This document shows positions 47,101-62,100 of a stretch of 64,000 nucleotides of DNA, one piece after another. This DNA is from Leptasterias polaris (lineage: Eukaryota; Echinodermata; Asteroidea; Forcipulatida; Asteriidae), in assembly GCA_037783415.1 (NCBI GenBank), contig JAZGTN010000098.1, positions 1,736,001-1,800,000 on the forward strand, written 5' to 3'. The stretch's first letter is position 1. Each line of letters begins with the position of its first letter. Under the pieces are notes generated by a model. It did not search any database. It was not told the DNA's origin and worked only from the letters and a program-made list of their open reading frames with translations. The translations under genes and the position numbers were made by a program.

Positions 47101-50100
47101 ATAAGGAATTTTATATCAATCTTTAAATGGCGTCTTTGTTTCTTTCTCTTCTCCTAGGTATTCTAACTTTAGGCTAATAGACATTCCCGGTCTGAAGAAG
47201 GTGATGCCGTTGACAATGGAGGCGTTCCTTGACCATGTTGAGGCATCCAGTAAGAAAGGGCGAGAGATCTTGGACAAGGAATGGATGTCTGAATGTACAG
47301 CAATCGTTGGACGCAATCAAGACCAAATAGAAAGATGGATGCCTGTTGATGAGGTAAAGCCAGTCAAAGCACTATAGTTATTTTTATTTATTGATTTCTT
47401 TTAGGGCATAGTTTCTACTAAAATGTTTCTTATTATAGAAGCAAGGAAAAATGCAAGAAGAAGAGCTGGTTTTCCTAGGAGATTGATAGTCACCAATATT
47501 TTTAACTCTTACTCTCTTTCTTTTTGCCTTCTTTAAAGTTAGGATGTGCAAATGTGATTCCAAATTATGTGTGCGTTTCAGACAGTGGACGAACACACAG
47601 TTCTTATGTAGCTCTTTGTCTTACCTGGTGGGCATCTGAAAGTGCTCATTATTTTTACAACAGATATATATGAAGGGGGACAACAGATATATATGAAGGG
47701 GGACAACAGATATATATGAAGGGGGACAACAGATATATATGAAGGGGGACAACAGATATATATGAAGGGGGACAACAGATATGAAGGGGGACAACAGATA
47801 TATATGAAGGGGGACAACAGATATATATGAAGGGGGACAACAGATATATATGAAGGGGGACAACAGATATATATGAAGGGGGACAACAGATATATATGAA
47901 GGGGGAGAACAGATATATATGAAGGGGGACAACAGATATATATGAAGAGCTATGTTTGATTTATGATACCCATTGTTATAGCACCTTGTAAGGGCTTATT
48001 ACATGTTGATACTACACAAGCTGCATTCAACTATGCCAGAAACACCAGGGGAAACCCCTTCTCTTGAGGCAGGATACTGGGTTATTTTACTGTGCAAGTC
48101 TCCTCTGTATTGAAACGTTGAAGTGCAAGATGTTTTTTCCTTTACACATTAAAGAAATATATGTGGGAACCCAAGGTTCCCAATCATGATTTGAATGGCA
48201 TGAGACTTGCTTGTTCTAGTGTGTCTGACATCAAATTTGAACCATCGTGTCAGATCCTATGTACAGGACCCATCATGTAGGATAAACCATTATGTCTGTC
48301 CGTTGTGTCTGACAAACCATTATGGGCAAAATAGATTGTATGATTGTAGGACATAATGGGTCGGACACAATGGTCTTTGTTGGATGTCGTGGACCATACC
48401 ATGTGTTTCCACTTTAAGTAACAAGTTTTTAAAAGATAGTTTATCCAATTTTCATTTTGTTCAGGATGCCAGGATGAAGCACATGGATCACTACTTCTCC
48501 TCAGTGGCAACCCTCATGTCAAACTGTCTCCGTGACGGAGTCAAGAAGTCCATCCTTGACCTGTGTGAATGGCTGGAGCTGTACAGCGATGGCAATAACT
48601 ATGAAGGAGAGTATGTTACATCATCGCTGAGATTACCCGTCCTGCCTCAGCCGTTCACCATCTTCATGGTAAGTCAAGAAAAAGTTCTGTTCACAGGAAG
48701 AATAGTAGAAAAGAATAATCAGGGATGAGATTTTTCAGACTTTTGTCTGAATTGCTTTTTACGTCAGCCTGGTGAATACAAAAAAAACTTTCATTTTTCC
48801 ACATAAAAGAAAGACTGCCCTTTGATCTACTTCATTAGTGCTTAGAACACTGTTCCTCAAAGCCCTTTGAATTCCAAACCCTCCCTAGGGGTTACCAAAA
48901 GGTAGAAATGCCATCATTTCAACATACATGTTAGACTTGACTCAAGTCCCAATCCCGTGCAAGGCCCTTCCTTGCGCTCTGCATTCCCCAACCTGTTCCG
49001 CGCGCGGGACAGGGACTTGACGATCCCGCAGTTGCCTGATATGTAAATTTATTCACTTACGAATATGCAAAGCTACGGCGCATTACTTGTTGTCCAATCA
49101 AACGCGTTCAAAAAGAAGACTCGTTGATTTGTTTATTTGCGGGGGGGGGGGGGGTAAAGTACTTTGTTGAGGATCAAAATGCATTAATATATATAAAAAC
49201 TACAAATTTATTTGAATTCAAGTTACATGTAATATTACGTATACATTGGGATTGGTATTGTTTGCAAATGCATACTTTGAATTGTTGACAAATGCAATTC
49301 AGCGACTTAAAACACCCACCCCCCTCTTCCGCCCGGCAGCCATTCTGGAGATGCTTACGTCCGTAGATACATGATACAAACGTCATAGAGTAAGGTCACA
49401 GAGTAAGATGAATACTAAATAAAAGGGGCGGCACTTCCAAGCTCCCATTGGTTTTGTACATCTCCCCATTCGGGGAGATTTTTCTATTGAATGCGTGGAG
49501 TAGGAAACGACCCCGTCAAGTCCCTTGATCGCCACCACAATAGCTAGGGACCTCGCACGAGAAAGGGACTTGAATCAAGTCTACATACATGTAGGCCCTA
49601 CATCCTAAAATTAGGATCCAACATGTAATTTCAGACTTTTTTGCCAGTAATGACTCTCATCCCTGAATAATAAATTCAGTCGTTCACATTTATTTCAGTG
49701 AAATACATCAATTACTGTGGTATTTATAGATAACAATCAATATTGAATTTACATTATTAATAGTAATTGCAGTTATGACAGGTATGACAGGTATGACGTT
49801 CAGGTTTTGGTGAAACTGTAAGACATAAGAAACTTAATCTCCTAAAAGTGGAAATTACATTGCATACACAAATTTAAAAACACTACAAAAGATCACAATT
49901 TAAAAAGTAAAAAAAAACCCAGATAAACTATTGCACATGTAACAATGCAAAAGGAATATAAAACCTAAAAAGTAGCTTCTCAGGAATGTGTAAAAAGATT
50001 AAACATGGGTTTGGTTGGCTCATACAGATGAGCCTCACAATACTCATGTGTGGCTTTGCATCTTGCTCTACCCTGGGCCCATATTCATGGCTCCGCTTAC

Positions 50101-53100
50101 CGCGAAACTCTGCGCTTACGTCCCATAGAATTTAGTGCTTTACAGGGCTCTGTAAGCCCAGAATTCCGCAGTAAGCAGAGCCATGAAATTGGACCCTGTT
50201 GGGGAGTCTGATGTAACTCCTCTGGAAACCACACCCACTTCATATGACTCAGCTCCATTGATTCTCAGAAGCCTATAGGAAATGCATTGAGCAAGATTTT
50301 TTCTTTCAACAACTCGTGCAAGAAACTGTCCAGTTCTGAATCTGTCTTTCATGCTTTGCAAATGACTCAAATATCTAATTAAATGTGTAATTTATTGTTG
50401 GAAGAATTGCTTTTAAATTGCTAGCACAAGCATGTGGCAGCTTAGGGGCCAGAAGTACCAATTAGCAAGCGTGTTACCATTTCATGTGCATACTTACCAA
50501 TAGGATAGCTACGGTTGGGAGGGCTTTATGTATTGGTCTATTACAGGCGATGCTCCTTTTTGGTGAACAATTGTTTGGCGCCGTTTTAGGTAGCAGGGGG
50601 ATCGGGCTGTTATTGTTTTTTCCATATGAAAAACAGCATTTCATTTAAGTTTAAAACTACAGTGAGACAATATTTTTTTGTGATGCTCTCTTGGAAGCTG
50701 ATTCCACTGGAGTATCAATCTGTATTGTGATTAAACTTTTGCCTCACCACACATTTTTTGCTGTCAAACTTTTAGAACTTAAGAGCTATCTGCATATTTT
50801 TAGATCAAAACAATTGGGCTTGATTTCACGAAGCACTAAGATTCATCTTGAGATGAGTTTTCAGTAATGCCATAGTAATTTATATTGTGACATCACACTT
50901 TGCTTAGCAATTAAGATTGATACACAGTTAAGATCAATCTTAGCTCTTTTTGAAATCGGCCCCTGATGCTGTTTTTAAACTCAGTATGTGAATCTCTCCA
51001 TACTTACCCGTGTCGTGGCCGAGTGGATAAGAGCACCGAACTCAAGCTCTGGTGTTTCTGTTCAGCAGAGTGTGGGTTCGAGTCCCGGTCGTGACACTTG
51101 TGTCCCTGAGCAAGACACTTAACTATAATTGCTTCTCTCCACCCAGGGGTAAAATGGGTACCTGTGAGGGCAGAGATGGTTCTTGTGATGGATTTAGCCT
51201 AGTAGCGCATATATTGCAGCACAGGCTGTATATACTCCCCAGGGAGCTGATATGGTTTCAGGATTGATAAAAATGGCCCAGTGACCAGGGGTAATAATAT
51301 GCGCCTCGGAATAGCCTAGATAGATAGATGGCGCTTTATAAATGCTTGATATTATTATTATTATTATTACCCATCCACCACAGGGTCCATTCATGGAGCA
51401 AATAACCTGCAGCTTCACCCCATCCTTTGAGGTGACCATCAAACTCTTCCACGAGGCTGTCTACATCATGGTCCGCAGCTCTCAGGGATTGCCGCGTATC
51501 GAGACCTGCCTCTTTGAGAAAGTTGAAAATCTGATTGGGAAGGAGATCAGCTCAGTCAAGGAGCAGGAGGAGATGGTGGAGATGGCCAAGGAGAGGATTG
51601 CTAGAGTTGTGATGAGTAATAGCCACGGACCAAATAGGTGAGATAAACACAGGAAACATTGTTGTTTCACTACATCTCTGAACATGGGCCAAATTTCATG
51701 GCTCTCTTTACCGCCAATTTCTGCGCTTACGATCACCATTCTCGGCTTACTGTGCAAGCGCCGCGCCAAATTTCTGCGCTAACTGTGTAAGCGAAGAATG
51801 CCTAGTAACGTGGAGTACGCACGTGCACAGGCAAAAATTCCCTGCTAACCCATGAACAACGCTTGACGTCAGCTCGGAATTCTCTGCTTCTTAAATTGGG
51901 CCATGGTTATGTTAAACCGCTCATTTAGGTCATATTATCATTTCTTTTGGGATTCGTTTTAGTTCTATATATATATATAATTCATATATATTCAGGACTT
52001 GTAGGTTTTACATATCAAACCTTATTCTTATTAAGGTTCTAACAAAAACAAGATGCAATTTTTTAGCATTAACTTGAGGATATAAAGGTTAATTTCACTC
52101 TAGTTTTCTTGACACCAAGTTGAAGAATAGTTAAACATTATTAACGACCACTGGACCATTGGCCGGTCTCTTTATTTTCCGACACAGCTACTTGTCTTTG
52201 CATGGAATCACATTTGCGTAAAATTTTGACCAACATCAGGAATCAAATGATAAAAAGTCCAGAATTGTCCATATGAAACACAAATCAAAACAGTACAAAA
52301 TAATCTAGTGTCAATTAGACAGGGAAGTGGATAAGAATAGGCTTCGATTTTAAGATGCAGTTATGGAATTATACCTTTCCGAGGAATCCTCAACAACAAC
52401 AAAAATATTCCTCCATCGTTTTTCGACACCATCCTCAACTCCCATTTCATCTTTTCCAATCATCTCCACAGATACAAGTCAGTGTACGAGCCCAACTCGT
52501 ACCTCCTGACTACCGCCTCGGATGTCAAAGTGGAGAAGTTTGTCAGTCGAGAGCAGCATCTCCGAGACTACGTCCGAGAGATTGAGAAAATCAAAGACAT
52601 GGCAAGAGAAGTGGCCTCACTACCTGTCTACGTACCCATGCATGTATTTGTGCTGGATTGTAACAATATCAATAGTGTAAGCAAAGAACTATCTATTTTA
52701 TTCAATTCAATTTCAATTCAAGTACATTTATTTCAATGCTGTCCTTGGAAAAGGAAATATACATTTGTTTTTGATAACTTGAGTTACAACATTACAGATA
52801 CATTAAGTGGAAAATAATACAAGGGTTAACATTTAGGCTTGAGTGAAGCAAAACTACTTTTGTGACCTAACCTAGTGACAGAAAACGATGCAGCACATGA
52901 CAATACAGGACAAAGTACTACAAAAGAAACCATTGATAGAGTAGGCTTGTGATTTGTCAGGCGTTTTCTTGATTCCTTGATTTCTTGAGGCAAGAAATTG
53001 CCCAAGTTTGTCCTAACTGCTAGCTGTCCATTTGTGGTGGAATAGAGGGTCTGTAAGCCCTCTTGAAAGTTCAGTAATCTTCATTTTCTGGCCTGAGAAT

Positions 53101-56100
53101 AGACCACTACCCTGTCTCAGAATTTGTCATTTGTTTTGTAGTAGCACCTGTGATAAAGATTAAAGCAATTTATTTTTGATTTTTTGATTATTTTGTTCAG
53201 TGGATTACTTATACTAAGATTTTTTCTGACAATGTGTGCAATGTTTTATTTGGTTCATTTTGCTTTTGAGACTTACCAGAGAACTTACCAGGAACAGAAT
53301 ATGGGTTTGAACTCTGATCACAACACTTGTGACCTTGAGCATGAAACTTATCTTTAGTTGCTTCTCATCACCTAGTATTAAATACCTGGGAGAGTAGAGA
53401 GTGTTAATGATTAGATACTGTGTGCCAATTAAGTTTTCGGAGGTGCATACTCCTAAGGGGTTTAAAATGGTTTTTTGAAGGCTTAAGGCCCGTGAAAAAG
53501 GGTAGTAATAGTGTACAGCACTTTGATTCTTGGTTTTAAAACTGCCTATTGTTATTATCAACAGAAGGCAATCAGTAAGATGCTTTTTTGCAACAAAAAA
53601 AAGGGCAACAATATTATGTTTTTTTATATTTTACTTTCAGTGGTTGATTGCTCGGGCTGATGACCTGGCCAATATAATGATCAACAAGATCGTTTCGATG
53701 AGTCATAAGTTCAACCGTGAGATCTGCAGTCAGTATGACGGCATCGTCAGGAAGATAACCTCACAGTCTCAGTCAACGGATCAGCTGGTAGCTCTACAAG
53801 ATTACACTGATGGGCTGAGGGTAGGGGAGTTGCTACATCTGAAGGTGGGTACTGGATCACTTTGAAATGGAAAAGAAATACACATAATTGGGAGAGGTTT
53901 TTTCATTGTGTTTAGCCCAGGCATGGTATTCTTCCTACTTTGGTCTGATTTCGTATGTTTTTGCCCTTGGGAAAAATCAGAATATTTTGCGTTAAATGGC
54001 CTGGTTGAAGCCTACACCATGGGTATAATATGTAGGTCAGCTGACAAACTTCCTGTAATGATTTGGAGTATCAATCTGTATTGTGATTAAACTTTTGCCT
54101 CAAGTAATAAACCACAAATTTTTTGCCGTCAAACTTTTAGAACTTGAGAGCTATCTGCATATTTTTAGAAACATCAAACAAACCTTTGTAGTTTGTAAGT
54201 TATTTTATTATCAATGGTATTTAGTGATGTACTGACCTATTCAATTCTCCCCTCAGGCCAAACTTGAGATTGCAGCGAGTAACCTACTCTTCCTAATGGA
54301 CTATGCCACTCTGCCCAAAGATGATCTCATGCTAAATGATACGACATTCACATGGAGTGATAGGATTGTACCAATTATAAGAAACAGGTAGGTTTTCTGA
54401 TTTTGCTGGACTTATTGTAATGTTGTGGGAAACTACATTGTTACTCACATTGCACTGACCACAGGAATCTGAAATGTGGCGTATTGAATAATGTTCATGA
54501 TTGAATTGATCATATTGAAAATTACACAGTTGAACAGAAATGTGTCGTGTCCTGGCTGAGCAGTTAAGAGCACTGGACTCGGGCTTTGGTGTTTCTGATC
54601 GGCAAAGTTTGGGTTTCAGTCCTGATCGTTGCACTAATGTCCTTTAACAAGATAGTTTACCATAATTGCATTGGGATGGGGTCGACTGTTGGAAAAGTGT
54701 TTTATGTGGAGAAGTTACCGACATCATCACCATTCAGTTCTCATATTTAAATTGAACGATTTTGTTGTTAGTTCAATATTTTATTGTTCCTTGGAAGTTC
54801 ATGCTAAAGCTTTAATTTTGTTACCACAATTTTTACTTATACCAAAAACATCTATTTCATATTTCTTTTCCAGTGAGACAAAACTTCAGAAGGAGCATGA
54901 CATGGCTGTCTCCAAGCTCTCTGACAGACAGCGTAAGTTCCAGATTCGCCTCAACGACGTCTTGGACATTGTCAAAAGCTTCAAGACCAAGGATCGGATG
55001 TCAGAGGCTCAAGATTACCTCCTCAAACTCAAAGACATCCAGAGAGTCTTGGAAGAATTCTATAAAGAGGTCAGTTGATGGTCCGATTTATTTCATCTTC
55101 CGCATCTTTTTTTTTCACACCAAGCTGTAAAATAATTTCAGTTATTTTCTAGTATAATTCAAGCTGACTTTTTGGACACTAACTAATTATATATTTTTTG
55201 TTTTTTCCCTTCCACACAGAAAGCATCCATCAACTATGAAGAAAAGCTGTTGGATACCGGTGAGATCACCCCCTACTCTATACTAGAGGAGATACGGGAT
55301 ACCAAGGAGCCCTTTGATAAATTATGGATGGTTGCAGTTCAGTTCCATCACCAGTATGATAAATGGATGAATGGCCCACTGCTTGAGGTAGATGCTGAGA
55401 AGGTGGAGGAAGAGGTAAAATGTCAAATTAAAATCTCTTGGTTTTACTTTAACCAGTTGACCCTGGATGTTGTGTTGAAGTGCCAATATTTTGCCTGTTG
55501 AAATTCTGATGATGTGCATTGTCATGCCACATTAGATGACCAGAACTAAGGCCACTGGGTTTCTTTATGACAGAGCGGGCACAGAACATTCACTCACCAT
55601 GCAATGCTTCAAGGAGAATCTTTGTTCTCTTGGCTTTGGCAAGTCAGTTTTTGTTGTTGTACCAATGACACTCTCAAAGAAAAACGATTAAGCAATTCCA
55701 AGAATGTAATCCCATGTGGGTGGTGGGGAAAAATGAAAGATCCCCAGTGATAACTTGATAAAGACAAAATACAGGATTGGTAATTATCAAGGAAAAAATG
55801 ATAAGCTTTATTCTGAAAGCTCATTGATTATGAAGTTCATACCAGTTTTAACCCTCCAGAGAGATGCTTTCTTTGTCTGAAATCAGAAACACTATCAAAG
55901 TCGAAAAATCAGCATTTGAAGATCTCTAAAACTGCTGATGCTTATTTAGATTGCCTCAATCAAATGTGCACAAAAAACCCTGTCAATACCAAAATTATTT
56001 GTCATTGTTTACATTAAAACAACAACACCTAATAAGATGAAATTTTCATTTTATTGAAAATTAAAGGATGGGAATTATTTATACAAAATTTAGTTCATGG

Positions 56101-59100
56101 TTCAGGCGTACGACAACTTTCTGTTTAGCAAGATAAAATAACTCACTGAATTTTAATCTTAACATTTAATTCTGATACAATTTGTTCTGGAAAGTATTTG
56201 AATCTGAAATGCTGTCATTAAAAAAAAAAGATACATTTGTAACATTTTGTTCCAATTATCTCATTCCTAGGTTCAATCTCTATGGAAGACCAGTTACAAG
56301 TTAACCAAGACCTTCGCTGGTAGTTCCGATTTGATGGGTCCAATGCGTGCTTCAATCACCATCAAGGCTAAGCTAGAGAAGTTCAAACTCAATATGCCAC
56401 TGATTGGAGCGTTATGTAATCCTGGTATCAAGAAAAGACACTGGGATATGATGAGTGAAAAGGTGAGAGTTCGAGTTATTGGAAAGTAATGCCGTGTCCG
56501 AATTGGCAGCTACAGCTATGGCTATGGCTATGGCTAGATTTCCGCATCATCATGCATTGAAGTATAGGACATTCTTAGCAACACCCTTAACATAGGGTGT
56601 CATGGCCGAGTGGTTAAGAGCATCGGATTCAAGTTCTGGTGGTTTAGTCATCGGGGTGTGGGTTCGAGTCCCAGTCGTGACGCTTGTGTCCTTGAGCAAG
56701 ACACTTCCCTATAGTTGCTTCTCTTCACCCAGGGGTATAAATGGGTACCTGTGAGGGTAGAGGTTGATATTGTGTTTGAAAAAGCCTTCTGAGCGCCACG
56801 GCAGCCCGGGGCTGTATACTCCCCAGGGAGCTGAGAAAGATTAAAGGAATGTTAGTGGCCCAATGACCAGGGCACTAATGTAAAGCGCATTGAGACGTTA
56901 TTGTACAATGCGCTATATAAGAACTAGTTATTATTATTATTATAAGTCGTAGCCGTAACTGTGACTGCCAATTCGGATACGGATATATTCTGTCATGGCT
57001 GAGTTCAAACAGTGGCAACCCAAACATGTATAGACGCTATGCACAGCTCTCAATAGACCTTATGCATATGACGTCATTTGAGTAGGGCGCCCTCGCCTTG
57101 AGGTCAAAAGGAAGATGTTCATTGGCCAGTCCTGTGCGCCGCGCGTACAAATCAGCGCGTTTCCATTGTTTCATCATCAGTTTACCTCTAAGATGGCGGC
57201 TCATGGTGACGTCAATGCATAAGGTCTATCACATTCCTTGGACCTCAGTGAGGGCGCTATTTGAGCTTATGACCTCTTCTGGGGATCAGGTTGGCTCAGT
57301 GGTTTGGACTGGAGCTCGAATGTGGATTGGGTTTTCAGTCCCTACATGAATACTGGGTTTTCCTCCCACATCTAAAACTGACCATTTCCTCTTGTCTCCT
57401 GATCATCCTATTGTTGGCCCTAATTGTGCTGTTGGATGTGTAACGTAATAAACTATTTATACAGCATTTTTTTTCCATTTTGAAAAAAGAAAAGAAATGT
57501 ATTAACATTTTTTGTTTTCCCTCCTTTGTTCACAGGTTGGTTTCAACATGACCCCAACAAAGGAGACACCATTACTGGAGATGCTGCAGATGGGTCTAGA
57601 GAAGTACCTGGAAGATCTTGGGGAAATCAGCTCACAGGCCAGCAAAGAGTTTGCTCTGGAAAAGGTAGATAGGTTTTTCAAATAACTATGGCAAAACATA
57701 TTCTTAGTATACTCTGATGGACATTAAGATACTTGGGATAAGAAGGCAATGTACACTTAAGCCCGGTTCATACTTCACACAAAAGCAAAACCGGAAAAAT
57801 GTGTTTTGCGTCACAATTGGAAAAACAGCGCATAAATTTGCTTTGCATTCGCTTTCGCATGAAGTATGAACTCAGTTAAGTGTAAACATGTGTTTAGTTC
57901 GAGATATTGAGTGAAAATTTCCAGGGGTGACAAAAGTAAATGAAAACATGGTTTTAATTGTTTTTATTTTATTTTTTTAAGCCTAGTTCCCTACCTAAAG
58001 GTTACACATGGTGGTGTCTGAATTTTGCATGTAGAAATATGTGAGACTTGGTTATAATGGTTTTTGCCTGACATTGCCAACTTTATCCCTGATGCAATTA
58101 TTACGTCTATTTAACTTTACATTTTACCGAGTAATTTTGCAGGGGTGACAAGCTTCTGTGGTAAAATTTGTTCCCCTTTACTTTTCATAAAACAGAGGTT
58201 AATTTCAGCTCTAAACCTTTTTTTTTCTCAGTAATCTAAGTAATAAATTTTAAATGGCGATTATAATACAAATAATAAATGTTTATGAGTGCAACGGGGG
58301 GTATATATTTGCATGAGTTGAAAGAAAGAATGTTTCATTCATTGAGGTGGAGCCAAGTTGAATGAAACATTCCACACAGTGCTGTGATCTGCTGTAGTAG
58401 GCTTAATAGTCCTTTACATTTCCACTCTTCATCAACCCAACTTACGTTAAAATCAGACCCAGAATCTAAAATTCATATAATTTTTTTTCAGGCACTGTCT
58501 AAGATGAAGGAGGATTGGGAGACTGTGCATTTTAACTTCACTCAGTATAAAGACACCGGTCTGAGCATCTTATCATCTCCTGAAGATGTCCAAGTCCTTC
58601 TAGAGGATCACATTGTCAAGACGGCTACTATGAGAGGGTCACCGTTCATCGCTCCGTTTGAGAGAGAGGTTAAGGTCTGGGAAGCTAGATTGGTGAGTAA
58701 TTAATAGGAACTTGGATGGTTTTGAAGTTTGCACTGAACTGTCTCTCCTTTTCTCTCCTTTTTATTTCATGAGTTTCCGCATAAAGGACTTCCTGTTGGT
58801 TTTGAAATTGTCTTTTCTCTTGTCAGAAAAGTAGCAGTCAACAAATTTTTAATAAAATAAATTGTTTTAAAAAGCTTTGGTTCCCATTTGTAGGTGTATT
58901 CGTTTTTAAAGTTCATCCTTGACACTTTACCCTTTAAGAAAAGTCTTGTCATCCTTGTACATCGTGAAATTGATCAGTGATCCATAATTTCAAATCCAAC
59001 AAATATGTCACACTTCTTTAAGCTCCTTATCTTCATTTATCTGTCATGCTTTGGGCCCTTCCTTTCACTCATACCAGATTTCTCTAACTAGGATCCAAAC

Positions 59101-62100
59101 TTGAGGCATTTAATTTTGATTTAAACAGTTTACAGTTTTGGTGTAATGTCTGATGCATATTTTCCCTTACAAAACTATTTTGTTTGCTATTTTCCAGCAT
59201 CGTATGAGCGATATCTTAGACTCCTGGCTGAAGGTCCAAGCAGCGTGGCTTTATCTTGAGCCAATCTTTGGATCAGCAGACATCCGTCGCCAGATACCTG
59301 TAGAAGGAGCTATGTTTACTGAAGTTGATGAGAACTGGTGAGGCTCACTGTATAACTTTTCACAAATGATGTGAACAACTATTCCTGCATTATTTATGGG
59401 TCTAAAATGTTTTGTATTATGTATTGACTACCGTAATTTTCGGATTATAAACCGCCCGGCGTATAAACCGCAATGCTCCAAAATATGGAAAAAATATTTA
59501 GGTGTCAGCGTATAAACCGCGCGGGCGTATAAACCGCGGCCAAAATGTTAAAAAAACTAACCTCAAAACACGGAAGTGAAGTTCGCAAAACTGCGTATGG
59601 TAAGCTTGGGCGATATTGCTTTTTTTCATTCACGATACATCGTCTAAAATATATCTCGATATTCGATGATATCGCGGTTAATTTGTGACGTGAGTTGATG
59701 AGGGAACCCACTTCAGATTTAAAAATAGTGTTAAAACTGAAGTGCCGCGAATTGGTTATTGATGTAAGGAAATTTGATAAAGGCTGTAAGGCTCTCCATT
59801 CTAGCCATGGTTTTATTCTTCATGTTACCCGAAGCACCACGAGCGCAATTGGCACAGGCTGATTGGCTGATTCCTGACCGGCCGCTTTCCGATTGGCCGA
59901 TCGCGTGAATAATTATGACGTAGTGCTTCTCACAGCTTTCCGATTGGCCGATCGCGTGAATAATTATGACATAGTGCTTCTCACAGCTTTCCGATTGGCC
60001 GATTGCGTGAATAATTATGACGTAGTGCTTCTCACAGCACTGCCATAGTATTCATCACCTCGATCCCGCAGATGTGCTTGCATGCTCCTAACGTGGTAAA
60101 CTTTATAGTTAGGGGGTGAAGGAATGGCGGCGTGTAGCTGTGGGAACGAAAAGGCAAGGGAAATTCCCTTTGTGAGAAATCACCTCGTGGTATATCGCCC
60201 AAGCTTAGCGTATAGAGATCGCATATGGAGCATCGGAGATATATCAGCATATGGAGATCGCTGGGATAAATAGACAGGGGACCAGTCTAGTCTAACTCGA
60301 GTTTCGCTGATTGTTCATCTCAGAGGGGGGACTGAACTCTAACAATAGGGCGGTTGATAAACGTTTTATAAAGGCAACACGGAATACAAATGAGGCGGGA
60401 TTTTCAACAGGCATTTTCAACAGGATTTTGTCACCACACAGGCATGTTTTGCAGGATTTTTTATCGTTTAAGAACATTGTTTTTATTTAGAACATTTTAC
60501 AAACGATCTTTCTTTATAAAAATGCTGTATTTTTCTCTTCCATATTTATACGTCGGCGTATAAGCCGCCCGGAGAATAAACCGCAGGAGTTTTAAAAAAG
60601 TCAAAATCAACGTATAAACCGCGGTTTATAATCCGAAAATTACGGTACTTGGATTTCAATCGGAATGTAGAATAATCAACATGCACCGTTCATTTAATTT
60701 CAGTAATTTCATTTGTTAATTTCTCAGTTAAAAGGAAATATTAGAACAAAATATTACTACAAAAAGGCAAACATTTTACATGAAATATTTGATAAAGAAA
60801 TGTATATGTTTCTAAACAGGACATTAATATACCTGAAGGACTTTTAAAAAGTAAACTTTATTTTGCTTTGTTATTTTTGTATCACTTTTGGCTGCATTTT
60901 GTTGATGTTTTAAAACAAACAGAGTCCTTTAACTCCACTCAAGAGAAAAAAATAAAAACAAAAGACATAATTACTGTAAACATGGTCTAGTCAAGAAAAC
61001 AAGTATCATTAATTTATTTATTAATTTATTTGATTACACATCCAACAACACAATTTGCACCAATAACAGGATGAATAGGAATTGAGAAGAAGTGTTCAGT
61101 TTTAGATGTGGGACGAAAACCGCAATGGGGAAAACTCCGCGCAGTCAGGTAGGGACTGAAAACCTAATCCAGATGCGAGGCTACAGTCTGAGGTGAATGA
61201 AAAAGGGGTCCAAAGAGGTAAAAAACCATGGAGCCAGCCTGTACCATTTCAAAAGGGTTTTCGTAAAAAAACAACCAAACACTTTGTCCAAAAGTTTGTC
61301 CTTATTTCACCAGAAGTCTTCACTGTGCTCCAACTTGTATCCTCCACTAGAAAATATTGTCTCGTTGGTGCAAAAAGGTTGTATCTTGATTTTGCAAAAA
61401 TGTTGTATGAAAATGCTCCATGCAAAAACTTTGTATCTCGGCACGTACTTGTTTTGTGTGTAAATCTGGGCTATTTTAAGCGAGATACAACGATTTGACA
61501 GTTTCAAACTCACTTGGAATGTAAGTGTTATTATAGGAGATACAACACTTTTGCACTGACAGGACAATACATTAACAAATAATGACCTATTTCAATTTGT
61601 GAAAACTACATTTGACATTATTTTAGGCAAGATATCATGCAGACAGCCGTGATCAACACAAGAGCATTGGTTGTTACATCTCAACTTAACATGCTGGAAA
61701 ACCTACAGAAATCAGAGGGTCATTTGGACACCATACAGCGAGGTCTGAATGACTACCTGGAGAAGAAGAGACTCTTCTTCCCAAGGTGAGGACCACAAGG
61801 GAAAACTGCCTTGATGTTTGAGAGAGAAAAGTTTGAGTTGTGTTTTGGATGGAATATATTTGTGGGTTCCATTTTATAAATGAGTACCCAGGTCATTTGT
61901 GCCCTTGGAATTTATAAACTGTTTTACAATGAAAATATATGATACTTAGGTTGCTCACAATGTATTTTTCAAATGTTGTTTATAATTGTTTTGGTTGCAG
62001 TTGTAATCTTTAAGACGGTTTTAATAAGGCTGTTAAATGTTTAACTCGTGTAATTTGACCACCATTCAGCATTTGGCTGTGAATTATGAAGGTCATATTT

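Larger units (their letters stand above)
45482..47157 (+). other. Dynein intron 8
   Basis: The right half is the tRNA-like direct/inverted triplet at 46199-47100. 45,482-46,190 shows nothing beyond AT-rich sequence. Confidence 0.6.

Noticed and set aside
47578..47932. Minus-strand SPFIYIC-repeat frames
   Set aside because: By-product of the 23-bp minisatellite; no independent support.
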